This document shows positions 26,839 to 35,670 of a stretch of DNA of 64,000 bases, in pieces. The position numbers and the translations under genes were made by a program. The stretch is from Chitinophaga sancti. GTDB lineage: Bacteria; Bacteroidota; Bacteroidia; Chitinophagales; Chitinophagaceae. Location of the stretch: contig NZ_CP139247.1 of the NCBI RefSeq assembly GCF_034087045.1, positions 1,426,001 to 1,490,000 on the forward strand. The letters run 5' to 3'. The notes beneath the pieces are model-generated. The model was not told the DNA's origin, did not search any database, and saw only the letters and a program-made list of their open reading frames with translations. Numbering within the stretch: the stretch's first letter is position 1; each line of letters opens with the position of its first letter.

Positions 26839-26868
26839 ACTAAAACAACAGCTATGAATGAAAAAATG

Positions 26869-26988
26869 TTATGCTTCGTGGATAACGGTTTCAATTACCA
26901 TACCACGCGGTCCAACCCCTGATTCCACACTTCTGCCCTGGGAATTGGGGTAATAGGGATCATGTATTGTGGAAATAATTCCACACAT
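26869..26988 (-). CDS. Possible small peptide gene (39 aa)
   Basis: A minus-strand frame starting at 26988 encodes MCGIISTIHDPYYPNSQGRS and 19 more residues ending VIHEA. It stops about 30 bases before the minus-strand terminator, which is the main support. A competing frame (26895-27125, 76 aa, beginning MIIKNIGGSFGF) overlaps it, and only one can be real. No homologue or motif was recognised. Confidence 0.25.
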   Translation of the reverse strand: MCGIISTIHDPYYPNSQGRSVESGVGPRGMVIETVIHEA

Positions 26989-27211
26989 TTGTATGGAATA
27001 TCTTGCAGAAGCTGCCACAGGTATAATGGATTGATATTTGGAACTACTATACTGAAAAAGGAGTGGGAAAAATAGGTGAAGTGTGAATTGAAGCCAAAGG
27101 ATCCTCCTATGTTTTTGATAATCATTTATTAATGGAACAAGTGTAAGCATGTCACAGCATATTAAACCGGATGTGGGACCCCCATCCGACACACTATATA
27201 CGCATGAGGGG

Positions 27212-27577
27212 ATGAACAAGTCATTTATTCTGATTATTGACGATGAACCGGATATCTGTATACTGCTACAGTTGAGTCTTGTTAAGCATGGATATAATGT
27301 AAAATATGTGCATTCACTCACGGAGGGAACGCAGTATTTGCAGCAGCAACAACCGGATTTGCTTTTCCTGGATATCCATCTGCCAGATGGGTCGGGATTG
27401 GAAGCATTACCTGGCATTAAGAAAAAATGCCCAGCCCTGCCAGTTGTCACCATTAGCGCTTATGATAATGGTATGGAAAAACAGAAAGCACTCAAGGCGG
27501 GTGCCAGTTACTTCCTCGCCAAGCCATTCAATGTAAAAAGTCTGGATGAGCTGATGAGTAACATGTTAAGCAGATAA
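27212..27577 (+). CDS. Single-domain response regulator
   Basis: A CheY-like receiver domain only, 121 aa from the ATG at 27212, which gives the standard N-terminus SFILIIDDEPDICIL. An in-frame ATG at 27149 would add 21 residues. The acidic pair is DDE, phospho-acceptor Asp54 lies in LLFLDIHLPDGSG, and the conserved Lys is in FLAKPF. It has no output domain, so it probably works as a phosphate relay or diffusible regulator. It is 70 bases upstream of a sigma-54 response regulator and probably belongs to the same signalling group. Confidence 0.88.
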   Translation: MNKSFILIIDDEPDICILLQLSLVKHGYNVKYVHSLTEGTQYLQQQQPDLLFLDIHLPDGSGLEALPGIKKKCPALPVVTISAYDNGMEKQKALKAGASYFLAKPFNVKSLDELMSNMLSR

Positions 27578-27647
27578 TGCGTTGCAATGAAAGGTATTAA
27601 TTAGTAAATTTAAAAAAGCTGTTGTTCTAACACCACATATAACTTTT

Positions 27648-29117
27648 ATGAGAAATATTCTGATTATAGACGATGAGATCAATATTTGTACACTGCTTAG
27701 TAAGTTTCTGGGCAAACACGGCTTCAAAGTAGATACTACTATGAGCGGTGCCACTGCGCTGAAAATGATGAAGGAGAAAACATTTGATCTGGTGTTGTGT
27801 GACTATCGTTTAAAGGATACAGATGGTGCTCAGTTATTACAGGACATATTGCAAATCAATCCCCGTACAATCGTGATCATCATCACCGGTTATACCGATG
27901 TAAGGGTCGCAGTAGATATGGTGAAAAATGGTGCTTATGATTATTTATCAAAACCATTGTATCCGGACGAAATCCTCAACCTTGTACATAAAGCCTTCGC
28001 GCACATGGATTCCGAACGCGAAAGGGAAAATTCTATGCCTGCCAGAACTTACAATGGCAGTGTAGGAGAAAGACCTGCCGCTGCTGCCATTGCAGATGTA
28101 CAAAATGGAGAGATGATCGATAAGAGTAATAAATATGTATATGGGGAAAGTGCTGGTGCCCGCGAACTAATCCGCCAGATTAAGCTCGTAGCGCCTACCG
28201 ATTATAGTACTATCATATTTGGTGAAACAGGTACGGGTAAAGAATCTGTTGCCCACCTCATTCACCACCATAGTAAACGTCATTCTCAACCTTTTGTAGC
28301 ATTGGACTGTGGAAGCCTTTCGAAAGAACTGGCTGCAAGTGAATTGTTCGGTCACGAAAAAGGAGCCTTCACCGGTGCGATCAATACCAAGATCGGCGCC
28401 TTTGAACAGGCACATGGCGGTACGCTCTTCCTCGATGAAGTGGCAAACCTCTCTTACGATATACAGGTAGCCCTGCTGCGTGTGATCCAGGAAAAAGTGA
28501 TCCGTCGTGTTGGTAACCTGAAGGAAATTCCGATTGATGTGCGCATCATCGTAGCGAGCAACGAGAAGCTGTCTGAATCTGTACAGAAAGGCCGTTTCCG
28601 TGAAGACCTTTTCCATCGCTTCAATGAGTTCACTATTTATATTCCGCCATTGCGTGAGAGAGTAGAAGATCTGTCTTTATTCGTAGATGCTTTCATGCGT
28701 CAGGTGGAAGGAGAACTGCAAAAGAACTGTGGTAAGATTACACATGAAGTATGGGATTGCTTCAACCGTTACAACTGGCCCGGTAATATCCGCGAACTGA
28801 AAAATGTGATTCGCCGTGCCTGCCTGTTAACACCGGAACATGAAGATATCACGCTGTCTACATTACCACTGGAAATGAAAGAATCATTCTCCCAACAACC
28901 ATCTTATGATGAAGATCATCAGGTGAATATGTCAGGTGAATTGATTTCTATTACCAACGAAAATGATCTGAAAACAGTTGCATTGCAGGCTGAATACAAT
29001 AAGATCATCAACGTACTCAAAGAGGTAAAATACAATAAAACGAAGGCCGCGCAGTTGTTGAATATTGACAGGAAAACCCTGTACAACAAGCTCCGGTTAC
29101 TGAATATAAATTATTGA
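27648..29117 (+). CDS. NtrC-family sigma-54-dependent response regulator
   Basis: A 489-aa activator. The receiver (residues 1-120) has Asp52 in LVLCDYRLKDTDG. A linker follows, then the AAA+ domain with Walker A GETGTGKE, an intact GAFTGA sigma-54 loop, Walker B TLFLDEVANLS and the R-finger region FREDLFHRF. The C-terminal Fis helix-turn-helix is NKTKAAQLLNIDRKTLYNKL. The neighbouring kinases on the opposite strand (29.7-33 kb) are candidate partners, but pairing cannot be proved from position. It is followed by a strong terminator. Confidence 0.92.
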   Translation: MRNILIIDDEINICTLLSKFLGKHGFKVDTTMSGATALKMMKEKTFDLVLCDYRLKDTDGAQLLQDILQINPRTIVIIITGYTDVRVAVDMVKNGAYDYLSKPLYPDEILNLVHKAFAHMDSERERENSMPARTYNGSVGERPAAAAIADVQNGEMIDKSNKYVYGESAGARELIRQIKLVAPTDYSTIIFGETGTGKESVAHLIHHHSKRHSQPFVALDCGSLSKELAASELFGHEKGAFTGAINTKIGAFEQAHGGTLFLDEVANLSYDIQVALLRVIQEKVIRRVGNLKEIPIDVRIIVASNEKLSESVQKGRFREDLFHRFNEFTIYIPPLRERVEDLSLFVDAFMRQVEGELQKNCGKITHEVWDCFNRYNWPGNIRELKNVIRRACLLTPEHEDITLSTLPLEMKESFSQQPSYDEDHQVNMSGELISITNENDLKTVALQAEYNKIINVLKEVKYNKTKAAQLLNIDRKTLYNKLRLLNINY

Positions 29118-29147
29118 TCAATATAGTGTTTGTTTATAGTTTATTGT

Positions 29148-29180
29148 GGGGCGCTTTATAGCGCCCCTTTTTTATTTTTT
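29148..29180 (+). terminator. Terminator after the sigma-54 response regulator
   Basis: GGGGCGCT-TTAT-AGCGCCCC followed by a T-rich run of 13 bases. Confidence 0.9.
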
Positions 29181-29223
29181 AACAGGTATATTATTTGCCT
29201 TACTTAAGTATAAATACAACATC

Positions 29224-29685
29224 ATGAAAGCGCAACAAGACAATGGAAATTTTTTTGAGAAATTTTCAAGTAAAGTCAGTCATATCACAGGTTCGCCGGG
29301 AGCGTTCTTTCTTGCTCTGTTAGCAATAGTTATATGGGGACTTACAGGGCCGGTATTTCATTATTCCGATACATGGCAGCTGGTCATCAATACGGGTACT
29401 ACTATCATCACTTTTCTAATGGTGTTCGTAATACAAAAGTCACAGAATAAAGATTCCAAATCATTACAGTTAAAACTGAATGAATTAATTGCAGCCAATA
29501 AAATGGCGAGTAATCGCCTTATTGTGGTCGAAGATTTATCAGAAGAAGAACTGGATACCCTGCATAAATATTATTGCAAGCTGGCGGAGGAAACGAAAAA
29601 GAAGATGTCGATGAAAGAGTCACACTCTGTAGAAGAGGCAATCGAAAATGCAGAAGACAAGATAGAAGTGGATGAAAAAAATTAA
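29224..29685 (+). CDS. Low-affinity iron permease family membrane protein
   Basis: A 153-aa protein beginning MKAQQDNGNFFEKFS. The ATG at 29224 is chosen because the longer frame from 29146 starts inside the preceding terminator. Two membrane helices (residues ~28-46 and 53-74) enclose GPVFHYSDTWQLVINTGTTI, the hallmark of the low-affinity Fe permease family (PF04120). A charged cytoplasmic tail follows (SEEELDTLHKYYCKLAEE). The family name rests on remote similarity to yeast Fet4, and the role in bacteria is unproven. Confidence 0.75.
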   Translation: MKAQQDNGNFFEKFSSKVSHITGSPGAFFLALLAIVIWGLTGPVFHYSDTWQLVINTGTTIITFLMVFVIQKSQNKDSKSLQLKLNELIAANKMASNRLIVVEDLSEEELDTLHKYYCKLAEETKKKMSMKESHSVEEAIENAEDKIEVDEKN

Positions 29686-29717
29686 GGCCGGATCACTATA
29701 AAGTCTCCGGCCTTTTT
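29684..29717. terminator. Bidirectional terminator
   Basis: AAGGCCGGA / TCCGGCCTT (9 bp) with T5 on the plus strand. It lies between convergent genes, overlapping the last base pair of the permease stop. Confidence 0.8.
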
Positions 29718-29723
29718 ATGTGA

Positions 29724-31157
29724 TTAGTTAGCGGGCAAAACGACCGTAAATACACTGCCTTTATCAATCTCACTTTCTACATGTACGGTTCCTTTGTGGT
29801 TCATTATAATGTTTTGGGTACTTGTTAACCCCAGACCGGTACCTTTCGGTTTGTTCGTAAAGAAGGGGTCAAACAGCCTCATTTTCGTTTCTTCAGGTAT
29901 GCCTGGACCATTATCACTGATCATGATAATCGCCTTGTCTTTCAGGCGCTCTGTATTAATTGTGAGCACCCCCTTACCTGGTGTCATCGCCTCAATAGCA
30001 TTGATGATGATGTTGAGTAATGCAATGATTACTTTTTCTTCATCAGCAGGTACCATGATGTCGGGGTAAATGTATTCTTTTTTGACTTTTATTTCATTCA
30101 GTTGCAACCTGTCTTTCGCCAGCAGCAATGCTTTTTCTGTCAGTTCATTTGCACCATGTGCATGGATGTTCAGCTCTATCATACGGGTAGAACTGAGCAG
30201 TTCTGTAATGAGCTGATTGATGCGGGTACAGTTGCGCTCTATGATATCTACATATACCTGGCTTTCTTCCACACTCACCGGTTCACCTTTGAACTGGCTT
30301 ACGGCCAGCAGGATATTGGTGAGCGGATTTCTTACCTCATGAGCGATCACGCGGGCAATGCGACCGGTGACGATGAACTTCTGTTGCTGTTGCTTTTCCA
30401 GTTCTTCTCTTTTTCGTTCGGTGATATCCTGTGCAATACAGAGGAAGATCTGTTCTGCTTCATCCAGCATCACTGCGCTGACCATTACATCCAGTTTTTT
30501 ACCTTCTTTGGTCACGAAGTTATACTCTGTTTGCAGACTACTGTCTTCTCCACAGATGTGGTCGAAGAAGTGGCGGCTTTGTTCTTCCTGGAAAAATAGT
30601 TTTTTCAAATTCATCTGCAGGAATTCTTCCTTGCTATACAGCAGGGTCCTGATGGCTGCGGGGTTTGCATCGATGACGTTCTTGTCACAATCTGCGAGTA
30701 TGATGAGGTCATGTGCTTTTTCAAACACACTAAAGTATTTTTTTTCTTTTTCTTCGATGGTGCGCAGGTGGCGGGCCTCATCCAGGGCATAGCGAATGGA
30801 GCGTTCCAGCAGGTCTGCACTGATTTCTCCTTTTACGAGGTAGTCAGAGGCACCTGCCTGCATGGCTTCCTTATCTATACTGTAATCCCCTTTACCCGTG
30901 AGCATAATCACGGGTGCTTTGTATTGCAGCTGTTGGAAGTGATGAAGGATGTCGATACCTGTATATGGTCCCAGGCGATAATCTACTAGGTAGATATCAT
31001 GCTTTTTCCGCTCTACTTCCTCCACTGCTTTTGAATAAGTAGGTGCCCAGGCCAGATCGTACTGACCCGGAGAGATGTCCTGCAATAACTGGCTTACCAG
31101 GTAAAAGTCATCTTCATCATCATCGATCATCAATATGTGAACAGGTTGATCAGTCAT
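29724..31157 (-). CDS. Hybrid receiver-PAS-histidine kinase
   Basis: A 477-aa soluble protein with the order receiver (residues 1-125, phospho-acceptor Asp59 in YLVDYRLGP), PAS domain (~135-250, with DANPAAIRTLLYSKEEF), HisKA (IAHEVRNPLTNILLAV) and HATPase (N-box INIINAIEAM, G1 SDNGPGIP, G2 KPKGTGLGL). An N-terminal receiver means it is itself phosphorylated by an upstream kinase. I used the ATG at 31157, two bases after the stop of the upstream response-regulator gene, so the two are coupled. An upstream ATG at 31193 would overlap that gene. Confidence 0.9.
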   Translation of the reverse strand: MTDQPVHILMIDDDEDDFYLVSQLLQDISPGQYDLAWAPTYSKAVEEVERKKHDIYLVDYRLGPYTGIDILHHFQQLQYKAPVIMLTGKGDYSIDKEAMQAGASDYLVKGEISADLLERSIRYALDEARHLRTIEEKEKKYFSVFEKAHDLIILADCDKNVIDANPAAIRTLLYSKEEFLQMNLKKLFFQEEQSRHFFDHICGEDSSLQTEYNFVTKEGKKLDVMVSAVMLDEAEQIFLCIAQDITERKREELEKQQQQKFIVTGRIARVIAHEVRNPLTNILLAVSQFKGEPVSVEESQVYVDIIERNCTRINQLITELLSSTRMIELNIHAHGANELTEKALLLAKDRLQLNEIKVKKEYIYPDIMVPADEEKVIIALLNIIINAIEAMTPGKGVLTINTERLKDKAIIMISDNGPGIPEETKMRLFDPFFTNKPKGTGLGLTSTQNIIMNHKGTVHVESEIDKGSVFTVVLPAN

Positions 31158-31159
31158 TC

Positions 31160-31615
31160 TTAAATGTTTGGCAGTTCTGCAATTTCGAACCAATATTTAC
31201 TTAATACATTGGTAAATTCTACGAGACCTGAAAAAGTTACCGGTTTGATGATATAACTGTTTACACCCAGTTCGTAGCTCTTAGCAATATCCTTTTCTTC
31301 CATGGAGGTAGTAAGAATGATAACAGGTATACTCTTTAATAAAGGATCAGCCTTTACCTCTTTTAATGCCTCACGACCATCTTTCTTGGGCATATTGAGG
31401 TCCAGCAGTATGATGTGTGGAAGAGGGTGTAGCGTTTCATCCGCATACTGCCCACTCCGCTTCAGGTAGAGCAACAGCTCTTCCCCGTTTTCCACGAAGC
31501 TAATCTGATGATCTGTACTGTTTTCTTCAAATGCGGCCTTGATCAGTTCCCGGTCATCTGCATCATCATCAGCAATAAGGATGCTAATTTTTCCGGCAGG
31601 TTTAATACTGCTCAT
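31160..31615 (-). CDS. Rcp1-like single-domain response regulator
   Basis: A 151-aa receiver of the Rcp1 type that often partners bacteriophytochrome-like kinases. ISILIADDDADD forms the acidic pocket, phospho-acceptor Asp72 is in IILLDLNMPKKDG, and the conserved Lys is in YIIKPVTF. It overlaps the 3' end of the upstream CHASE3 kinase gene by 14 bases and is directly followed by the hybrid kinase. A relay from the CHASE3 kinase to this protein to the hybrid kinase is the simplest reading. Confidence 0.9.
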   Translation of the reverse strand: MSSIKPAGKISILIADDDADDRELIKAAFEENSTDHQISFVENGEELLLYLKRSGQYADETLHPLPHIILLDLNMPKKDGREALKEVKADPLLKSIPVIILTTSMEEKDIAKSYELGVNSYIIKPVTFSGLVEFTNVLSKYWFEIAELPNI

Positions 31616-33041
31616 CCTGATGGGTTTGGGTAAGTGGTAATATAACTATAAAACTGGCGCCTTTGCCTGCTTCTCCATGAGCTTTGATGTAACCATGATG
31701 ACTGTCTGTGATTTTTTTACAGATAGCCAGGCCAATACCAGTCCCTGAGTATTCGCTCATGCCATGTAACCGCTGAAAAAGCAAAAAGATGCGCTCGGCA
31801 TAGGCCGGTTCAAATCCTATACCATTATCTTCAAATGAAAGACGGCAAAAGGTATCTTCCAGTTGATTTTCTCTCACGGGGATGTCCAGTGCAGCACCTT
31901 TCAGGAGCTGACAACGGATATTGATTTCCAGTTGCCGCTCGGGGCTGGCGAACTTAATTGCATTTGTGAGGATGTTCTGAATGAGCTGTTGCAAAGAGGT
32001 GAGATTGCCTTCTATTACAGGCAACACTTCTGAATGAATAGTACCTTTCTTTTCCTGAAGACTTTCTTCCAGGTCACTGCATACCTGTTGAAGCAGGGTA
32101 TTCAGGTCTGTTTTTACAATATTCTCAGGGGTAATGCGGCCAGCTCTTGAAAAAAGCAGCAGGTCACTGATCAATATACGCATGCGGGTCACTGCAGCTC
32201 CCATGCGTTCCAATAGTTCATTGGCTTCGGTAGGGAGTTGAGAGCCGTATTTCATTTGCAACCGGTCGCTGAAGGTAGAGATCTTGCGCAAGGGTTCCTG
32301 CAGGTCATGACTGGCTACATAAGCGAATTGTTCCAGTTCTTCGTTGGATTTATTTAACAGACTGATGTTTTGTTGCAGGTCCCGCTGGTAAGATTTTAAT
32401 CTTGATTCAATGTGTAATTGCAGGCGATATTCCCGTGTGAGGGTCACATAGGAATAGATGCCTATGAAGATGGCAATGAGTGAAGAAATAAATATAACAG
32501 GCACCCATATCATGGAATAAAATCGCTGCATCTCAGATTTTTCCGGCAGGTGCTGTTCTTCGATCTTCATCATATCCTGTACTTTCCTATCTATCTTATC
32601 CATTGATTTTTCACCTTCCTGTACCGAGGAAGTGTCTTTCCGGAAAGAACGCCATTTGGTTTCGCCGGCAGCGAGTTGTTTGTATTTATTATCCAGGAGT
32701 TGTTTCAGCGTATCAAGGTGTAGCCGTTGTTGCGGCGAACCACTTGTTACCTGGCGTAGATGCAGGTATTCTTCTTCAATCCTGATGCTCCGTTCCTGCA
32801 TACTGGGTCGCAGGAAGGCAGTGTCCCTGGTGATGCTAAAACCGCGGATTGCAGCTTCCGCATCTTTTACCTGCTTGGTGATTACTTCCAGCCTTTTGGA
32901 TACTTCAATGGTGTGGTTCATCCATCTAGCATTATCAAGCAGGTTCTTAGTAACAATATAAGAGCAAACAGAAGCAATGATCATTACAGTAGCAGCTATA
33001 AAAAATCCTGCTCGTAGCTTTTTCTGAACCGGGATATGCAT
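31602..33041 (-). CDS. CHASE3-domain sensor histidine kinase
   Basis: A 479-aa membrane kinase. Transmembrane helix 1 (residues ~11-30) and helix 2 (~171-191) enclose a helical CHASE3 sensor domain with the marker AEAAIRGFSITRD. A coiled coil leads to HisKA with YVASHDLQEPLRKISTF, typical of phytochrome-like kinases, and a HATPase domain (N-box QNILTNAIKFAS, G1 EDNGIGFEP, G2 YSGTGIGLAI). It is the first gene of a three-gene minus-strand signalling operon. Confidence 0.92.
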   Translation of the reverse strand: MHIPVQKKLRAGFFIAATVMIIASVCSYIVTKNLLDNARWMNHTIEVSKRLEVITKQVKDAEAAIRGFSITRDTAFLRPSMQERSIRIEEEYLHLRQVTSGSPQQRLHLDTLKQLLDNKYKQLAAGETKWRSFRKDTSSVQEGEKSMDKIDRKVQDMMKIEEQHLPEKSEMQRFYSMIWVPVIFISSLIAIFIGIYSYVTLTREYRLQLHIESRLKSYQRDLQQNISLLNKSNEELEQFAYVASHDLQEPLRKISTFSDRLQMKYGSQLPTEANELLERMGAAVTRMRILISDLLLFSRAGRITPENIVKTDLNTLLQQVCSDLEESLQEKKGTIHSEVLPVIEGNLTSLQQLIQNILTNAIKFASPERQLEINIRCQLLKGAALDIPVRENQLEDTFCRLSFEDNGIGFEPAYAERIFLLFQRLHGMSEYSGTGIGLAICKKITDSHHGYIKAHGEAGKGASFIVILPLTQTHQDEQY

Positions 33042-33302
33042 GGTAGTTTATTCGACAGCATTCGAATGTACTAAAAAGTTCCGGGTTCCGAAACGGAAAC
33101 AAATTCTACAATATGAAATCACTTGTCTACACCATGTGCAGCCGTGGCTGCTGCATGAAAAAATATAGCTGTCAACGTTGGTTATATGCCTATGAAACTA
33201 TTTGTGGTGAAGGGTTGTGGGTAAATGGTTTTTGGGATTTATGCATCAAAATCTGGCACCGGGAATGAACTTTGTTTTTATTTTCTGTAAAAACTGATCA
33301 TC

Positions 33303-33512
33303 ATGATACACTATACAATGTTCGCAGGTGATCCGCCTCCAGGAGGCGTACCTGAAAAACAACCGATACAAACACCTCCAACGAATCCAAACCCAGCTCC
33401 CGGTCCGGAGATCACACCTCCGCCATCACCCCAGGGGCCAGAAAGAAACCCGGTTCCGAACGAGGTGCCTGATCATGACACACATCGTACTCCACCTAAT
33501 CCTAAAGCATAA
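33303..33512 (+). CDS. Proline-rich small protein
   Basis: A 69-aa protein, about one third proline, with PPPGGVPEKQPIQTPPTNPN and PPPSPQGPERNP stretches. Apart from MIHYTMFAG at the start it has no hydrophobic segment. It is presumably disordered. The function is unknown, and similar proline-rich peptides occur in Bacteroidota stress loci. It ends 13 bases before the ferritin-like gene, so it may be cotranscribed with it. The competing longer frame that begins at 33328 has no coding character before 33526. Confidence 0.55.
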   Translation: MIHYTMFAGDPPPGGVPEKQPIQTPPTNPNPAPGPEITPPPSPQGPERNPVPNEVPDHDTHRTPPNPKA

Positions 33513-33525
33513 AACTCCAAAAATT

Positions 33526-34065
33526 ATGGCAACGACTACTAAAAAAAAGGCAGCATCAAAAAGCGCCATGCCTGAATCAAAATTCCATAAGCTTTTCATG
33601 GATGAGCTGAAAGATATTTATTGGGCTGAAAAAAATCTGGTAAAGGCACTGGGTAAAATGGCTAAAGCAGCCACTTCCCAGGAACTGATCAACGCTATTA
33701 CAGATCACCAGGAACAAACTAAAGGACATGTTGAAAGACTGGAACAGGTATTCGAAATGTTGGGACAAGCACCAAGAGCCAAGAAATGTGAAGCCATGGA
33801 AGGCCTGATTTCAGAAGGTCAGGAAGTAGTAGACGATACAGAAGAAGATACAGCAGTAAGAGATGCAGGTATCATCATCTGTTCCCAGAAAATTGAACAC
33901 TACGAAATCTCAGCTTATGGTAGCCTGCGTACACTCGCACATATCATGGGACATGATGATGTAGCATCCGTACTGGAGCAGACACTGGGCGAAGAAAAAG
34001 AAGCAGACAGTCTGCTCACACAAATAGCAGAATCTTCTATCAATGAAGAAGCTGCAGCAGAATAG
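33526..34065 (+). CDS. DUF892 (YciE/YciF-like) ferritin-like protein
   Basis: A 179-aa protein with a Lys-rich leader (MATTTKKKAASKSAMPE) and a four-helix ferritin-like bundle. Family motifs are ELKDIYWAEKNLVKALGKM, DHQEQTKGHVERLEQVF and SQKIEHYEISAYGSLRTLA, supplying the Glu/His residues of a di-metal site. YciE/F-type proteins are induced by osmotic and general stress. I placed the start at 33526 because the in-frame extension to 33328 is antiparallel to nothing known and is very basic. It is followed by a terminator. Confidence 0.88.
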   Translation: MATTTKKKAASKSAMPESKFHKLFMDELKDIYWAEKNLVKALGKMAKAATSQELINAITDHQEQTKGHVERLEQVFEMLGQAPRAKKCEAMEGLISEGQEVVDDTEEDTAVRDAGIIICSQKIEHYEISAYGSLRTLAHIMGHDDVASVLEQTLGEEKEADSLLTQIAESSINEEAAAE

Positions 34066-34095
34066 TTTTTTTCTTACTAATCATTGAGAACCCTC

Positions 34096-34131
34096 AGGCT
34101 CCTGCATTGTAAAATGTATGGAGCCTTTTTA
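34096..34131 (+). terminator. Terminator after the ferritin-like gene
   Basis: AGGCTCC then TGCATT pair with AATGTA and GGAGCCT around a GTAA loop, followed by T5. Confidence 0.85.
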
Positions 34132-34143
34132 AAAGGTTAAATT

Positions 34144-35193
34144 ATGGATGTAGTAGCCGAAGCAATGGCCACCGCAAGGGCAGTGAAATTGAGATATGTA
34201 AGATCTGGTACCGCGGGTTATTCCCGTGTAAAAACAAGAAGTGGTTTTTACTACCAGGATCAGCATGGTGAGAAGATTACTGATGAGGATACATTGCATC
34301 GCATCAGGGGATTAGTAATTCCACCCGCCTGGCAGGAAGTATGGATTTCTCCTTATCCAAATGGTCACCTGCAGGCTACTGGCATCGATGCCATGGGCAG
34401 AAGACAATACCGCTATCATTCTACCTGGGCCAAGGTGCGCAACGAAACCAAATACGACCGCCTGCTACATTTTGGGGAGAAACTACCGCAATTGCGCCGC
34501 AATATAGATGAGGCACTGAAAAAGAAAACACTCGATAAGGGAAAAGTGATCGCCATTGCACTCAGTGTTATGCAGGAAACCCTGATCCGCGTAGGCAATG
34601 TAGCTTATGAAAAACTGTATGGCTCCTATGGCCTGACCACATTGCGTGATCAGCATGTGAAAATAAGTGATGGAACGGCTTTCTTCAAGTTTAAAGGCAA
34701 AAAAGGAGTAATACACCAGATCACACTTAAGCATCGCCAACTTGCCAGATTGCTGCAGAAAGTAAGAGATATTCCCGGTCAGGAATTGTTTCAATACTAT
34801 GAAGCAGGAGATCATAAATCACTCGACTCCGGCGATATTAATGAATACCTGAAACTCTGGACAGGAGAAGACTTTACCTGCAAGGATTTTCGTACCTGGT
34901 CAGGTACCCTGCATGCATTAAACCTGTTGGCAGATCTGACGCCTTTTGAGTCGCAACATGAGTGCAAACAAAACCTGGTAGGTATTATCGATAGCGTAGC
35001 GGGAAAACTGGGCAATACCATGGCCGTGTGTAAGAAATATTACATCCATCCCCGTCTTGTAGAAGCATATGAACAATGTAAGCTCGGTCCGTATCTGGAT
35101 GCATTGAAAGCCGGAAGGGAAAAGGTTCCTAAAGGTGGGTTACACAATGATGAGAGGGTGCTGTTGAAATTTATGAAAGACGGACGATCGTAA
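34144..35193 (+). CDS. DNA topoisomerase IB
   Basis: A 349-aa poxvirus-like type IB topoisomerase, which relaxes supercoils through a 3'-phosphotyrosine. The N-terminal domain contains GLVIPPAWQEVWISP and the ATGIDAMGRRQYRYH block. Catalytic elements visible are RVGNVAYEKLYGSYGLTTLR, the Lys in FKFKGKKG, KDFRTWSGT, and the nucleophile Tyr in NTMAVCKKYYIHP. Such enzymes are common in soil Bacteroidota near DNA-repair genes, here Ku 480 bases downstream. An inverted repeat (GACGGACGAT / ATCGTCCGTC) overlaps the stop codon and may end the transcript. Confidence 0.92.
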   Translation: MDVVAEAMATARAVKLRYVRSGTAGYSRVKTRSGFYYQDQHGEKITDEDTLHRIRGLVIPPAWQEVWISPYPNGHLQATGIDAMGRRQYRYHSTWAKVRNETKYDRLLHFGEKLPQLRRNIDEALKKKTLDKGKVIAIALSVMQETLIRVGNVAYEKLYGSYGLTTLRDQHVKISDGTAFFKFKGKKGVIHQITLKHRQLARLLQKVRDIPGQELFQYYEAGDHKSLDSGDINEYLKLWTGEDFTCKDFRTWSGTLHALNLLADLTPFESQHECKQNLVGIIDSVAGKLGNTMAVCKKYYIHPRLVEAYEQCKLGPYLDALKAGREKVPKGGLHNDERVLLKFMKDGRS

Positions 35194-35237
35194 AACAACA
35201 ATCGTCCGTCAGTCAATAAGTTTTAGTAGTTATTAAT

Positions 35238-35567
35238 TTAGGCAAAGATCATTTGATCTTCTCTGTCCTCTACCGGTATTTTCTGAATAAATTCATCAAA
35301 CCCTGATTCTTCGTGCGTACTATAGGCCCCATAAGCATCCAGAACATACCCAATTTCTCCTTCTTTGTCTTCTATAAGATACAATATTGACATATCTCCG
35401 GGATCTGATTCACCTTCAAATCGGTAGGTTTTAATGATCTTCAACTCATCAGGGTTGTAGATCTTTTGTTTTTCTTTATTCTGCAAGCGGCCATGGTCAC
35501 TCATTACCAACTCATGATCCAGACCCTTAGTGTGCAATTTTTCTAACACTCTGGTAAGTGTTGTCAT
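35238..35567 (-). CDS. Conserved uncharacterised protein (often mislabelled phosphoribosylpyrophosphate synthetase)
   Basis: A 109-aa acidic protein from the ATG at 35567. An in-frame ATG at 35591 would add 8 residues. Recognisable blocks are LKIIKTYRFEGESDPGDMSI, LYLIEDKEGEIGYVLDAYG and a C-terminal IPVEDREDQMIFA. I recall this small Bacteroidota family under the database name phosphoribosylpyrophosphate synthetase, but it has no PRPP-binding loop and is far too short. Treat the function as unknown. It lies convergent with topoisomerase IB. Confidence 0.65.
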   Translation of the reverse strand: MTTLTRVLEKLHTKGLDHELVMSDHGRLQNKEKQKIYNPDELKIIKTYRFEGESDPGDMSILYLIEDKEGEIGYVLDAYGAYSTHEESGFDEFIQKIPVEDREDQMIFA

Positions 35568-35670
35568 TTCACCTGGCTTTTCCATAAACAAAGGTTTTTA
35601 CAGATTAAAAATCCAAAAGCCGTGCCATGGCATATCCTTTGGATGCCAATAGAAGTATAAATCAATTATT

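Larger units (their letters stand above)
26396..26868. other. Gene-free, hairpin-rich intergenic stretch
   Basis: No convincing ORF. Inverted repeats are dense: GCCTGGCTA / TAGCCAGGC with outer GGCG / CGCC (26452-26489), the palindrome TAGTCGATCGACTA between A-runs (26633-26646), an AAGCCTG / CAGGCCTT hairpin (26651-26677), a 23-bp perfect stem (26702-26752), TAGTAC / GTACTA (26758-26776), and a minus-strand terminator. This may be several short RNA units or decayed terminators. Confidence 0.6.

Noticed and set aside
26869..27453. 194-aa minus-strand frame over the response-regulator gene
   Set aside because: Most of it is antisense to the receiver domain. Only the last ~40 codons, outside that gene, are kept as a weak small-peptide candidate.
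33328..33525. N-terminal extension of the ferritin-like protein
   Set aside because: The extension is highly basic, overlaps the proline-rich gene in another frame and lies outside the DUF892 family. The start at 33526 is preferred.
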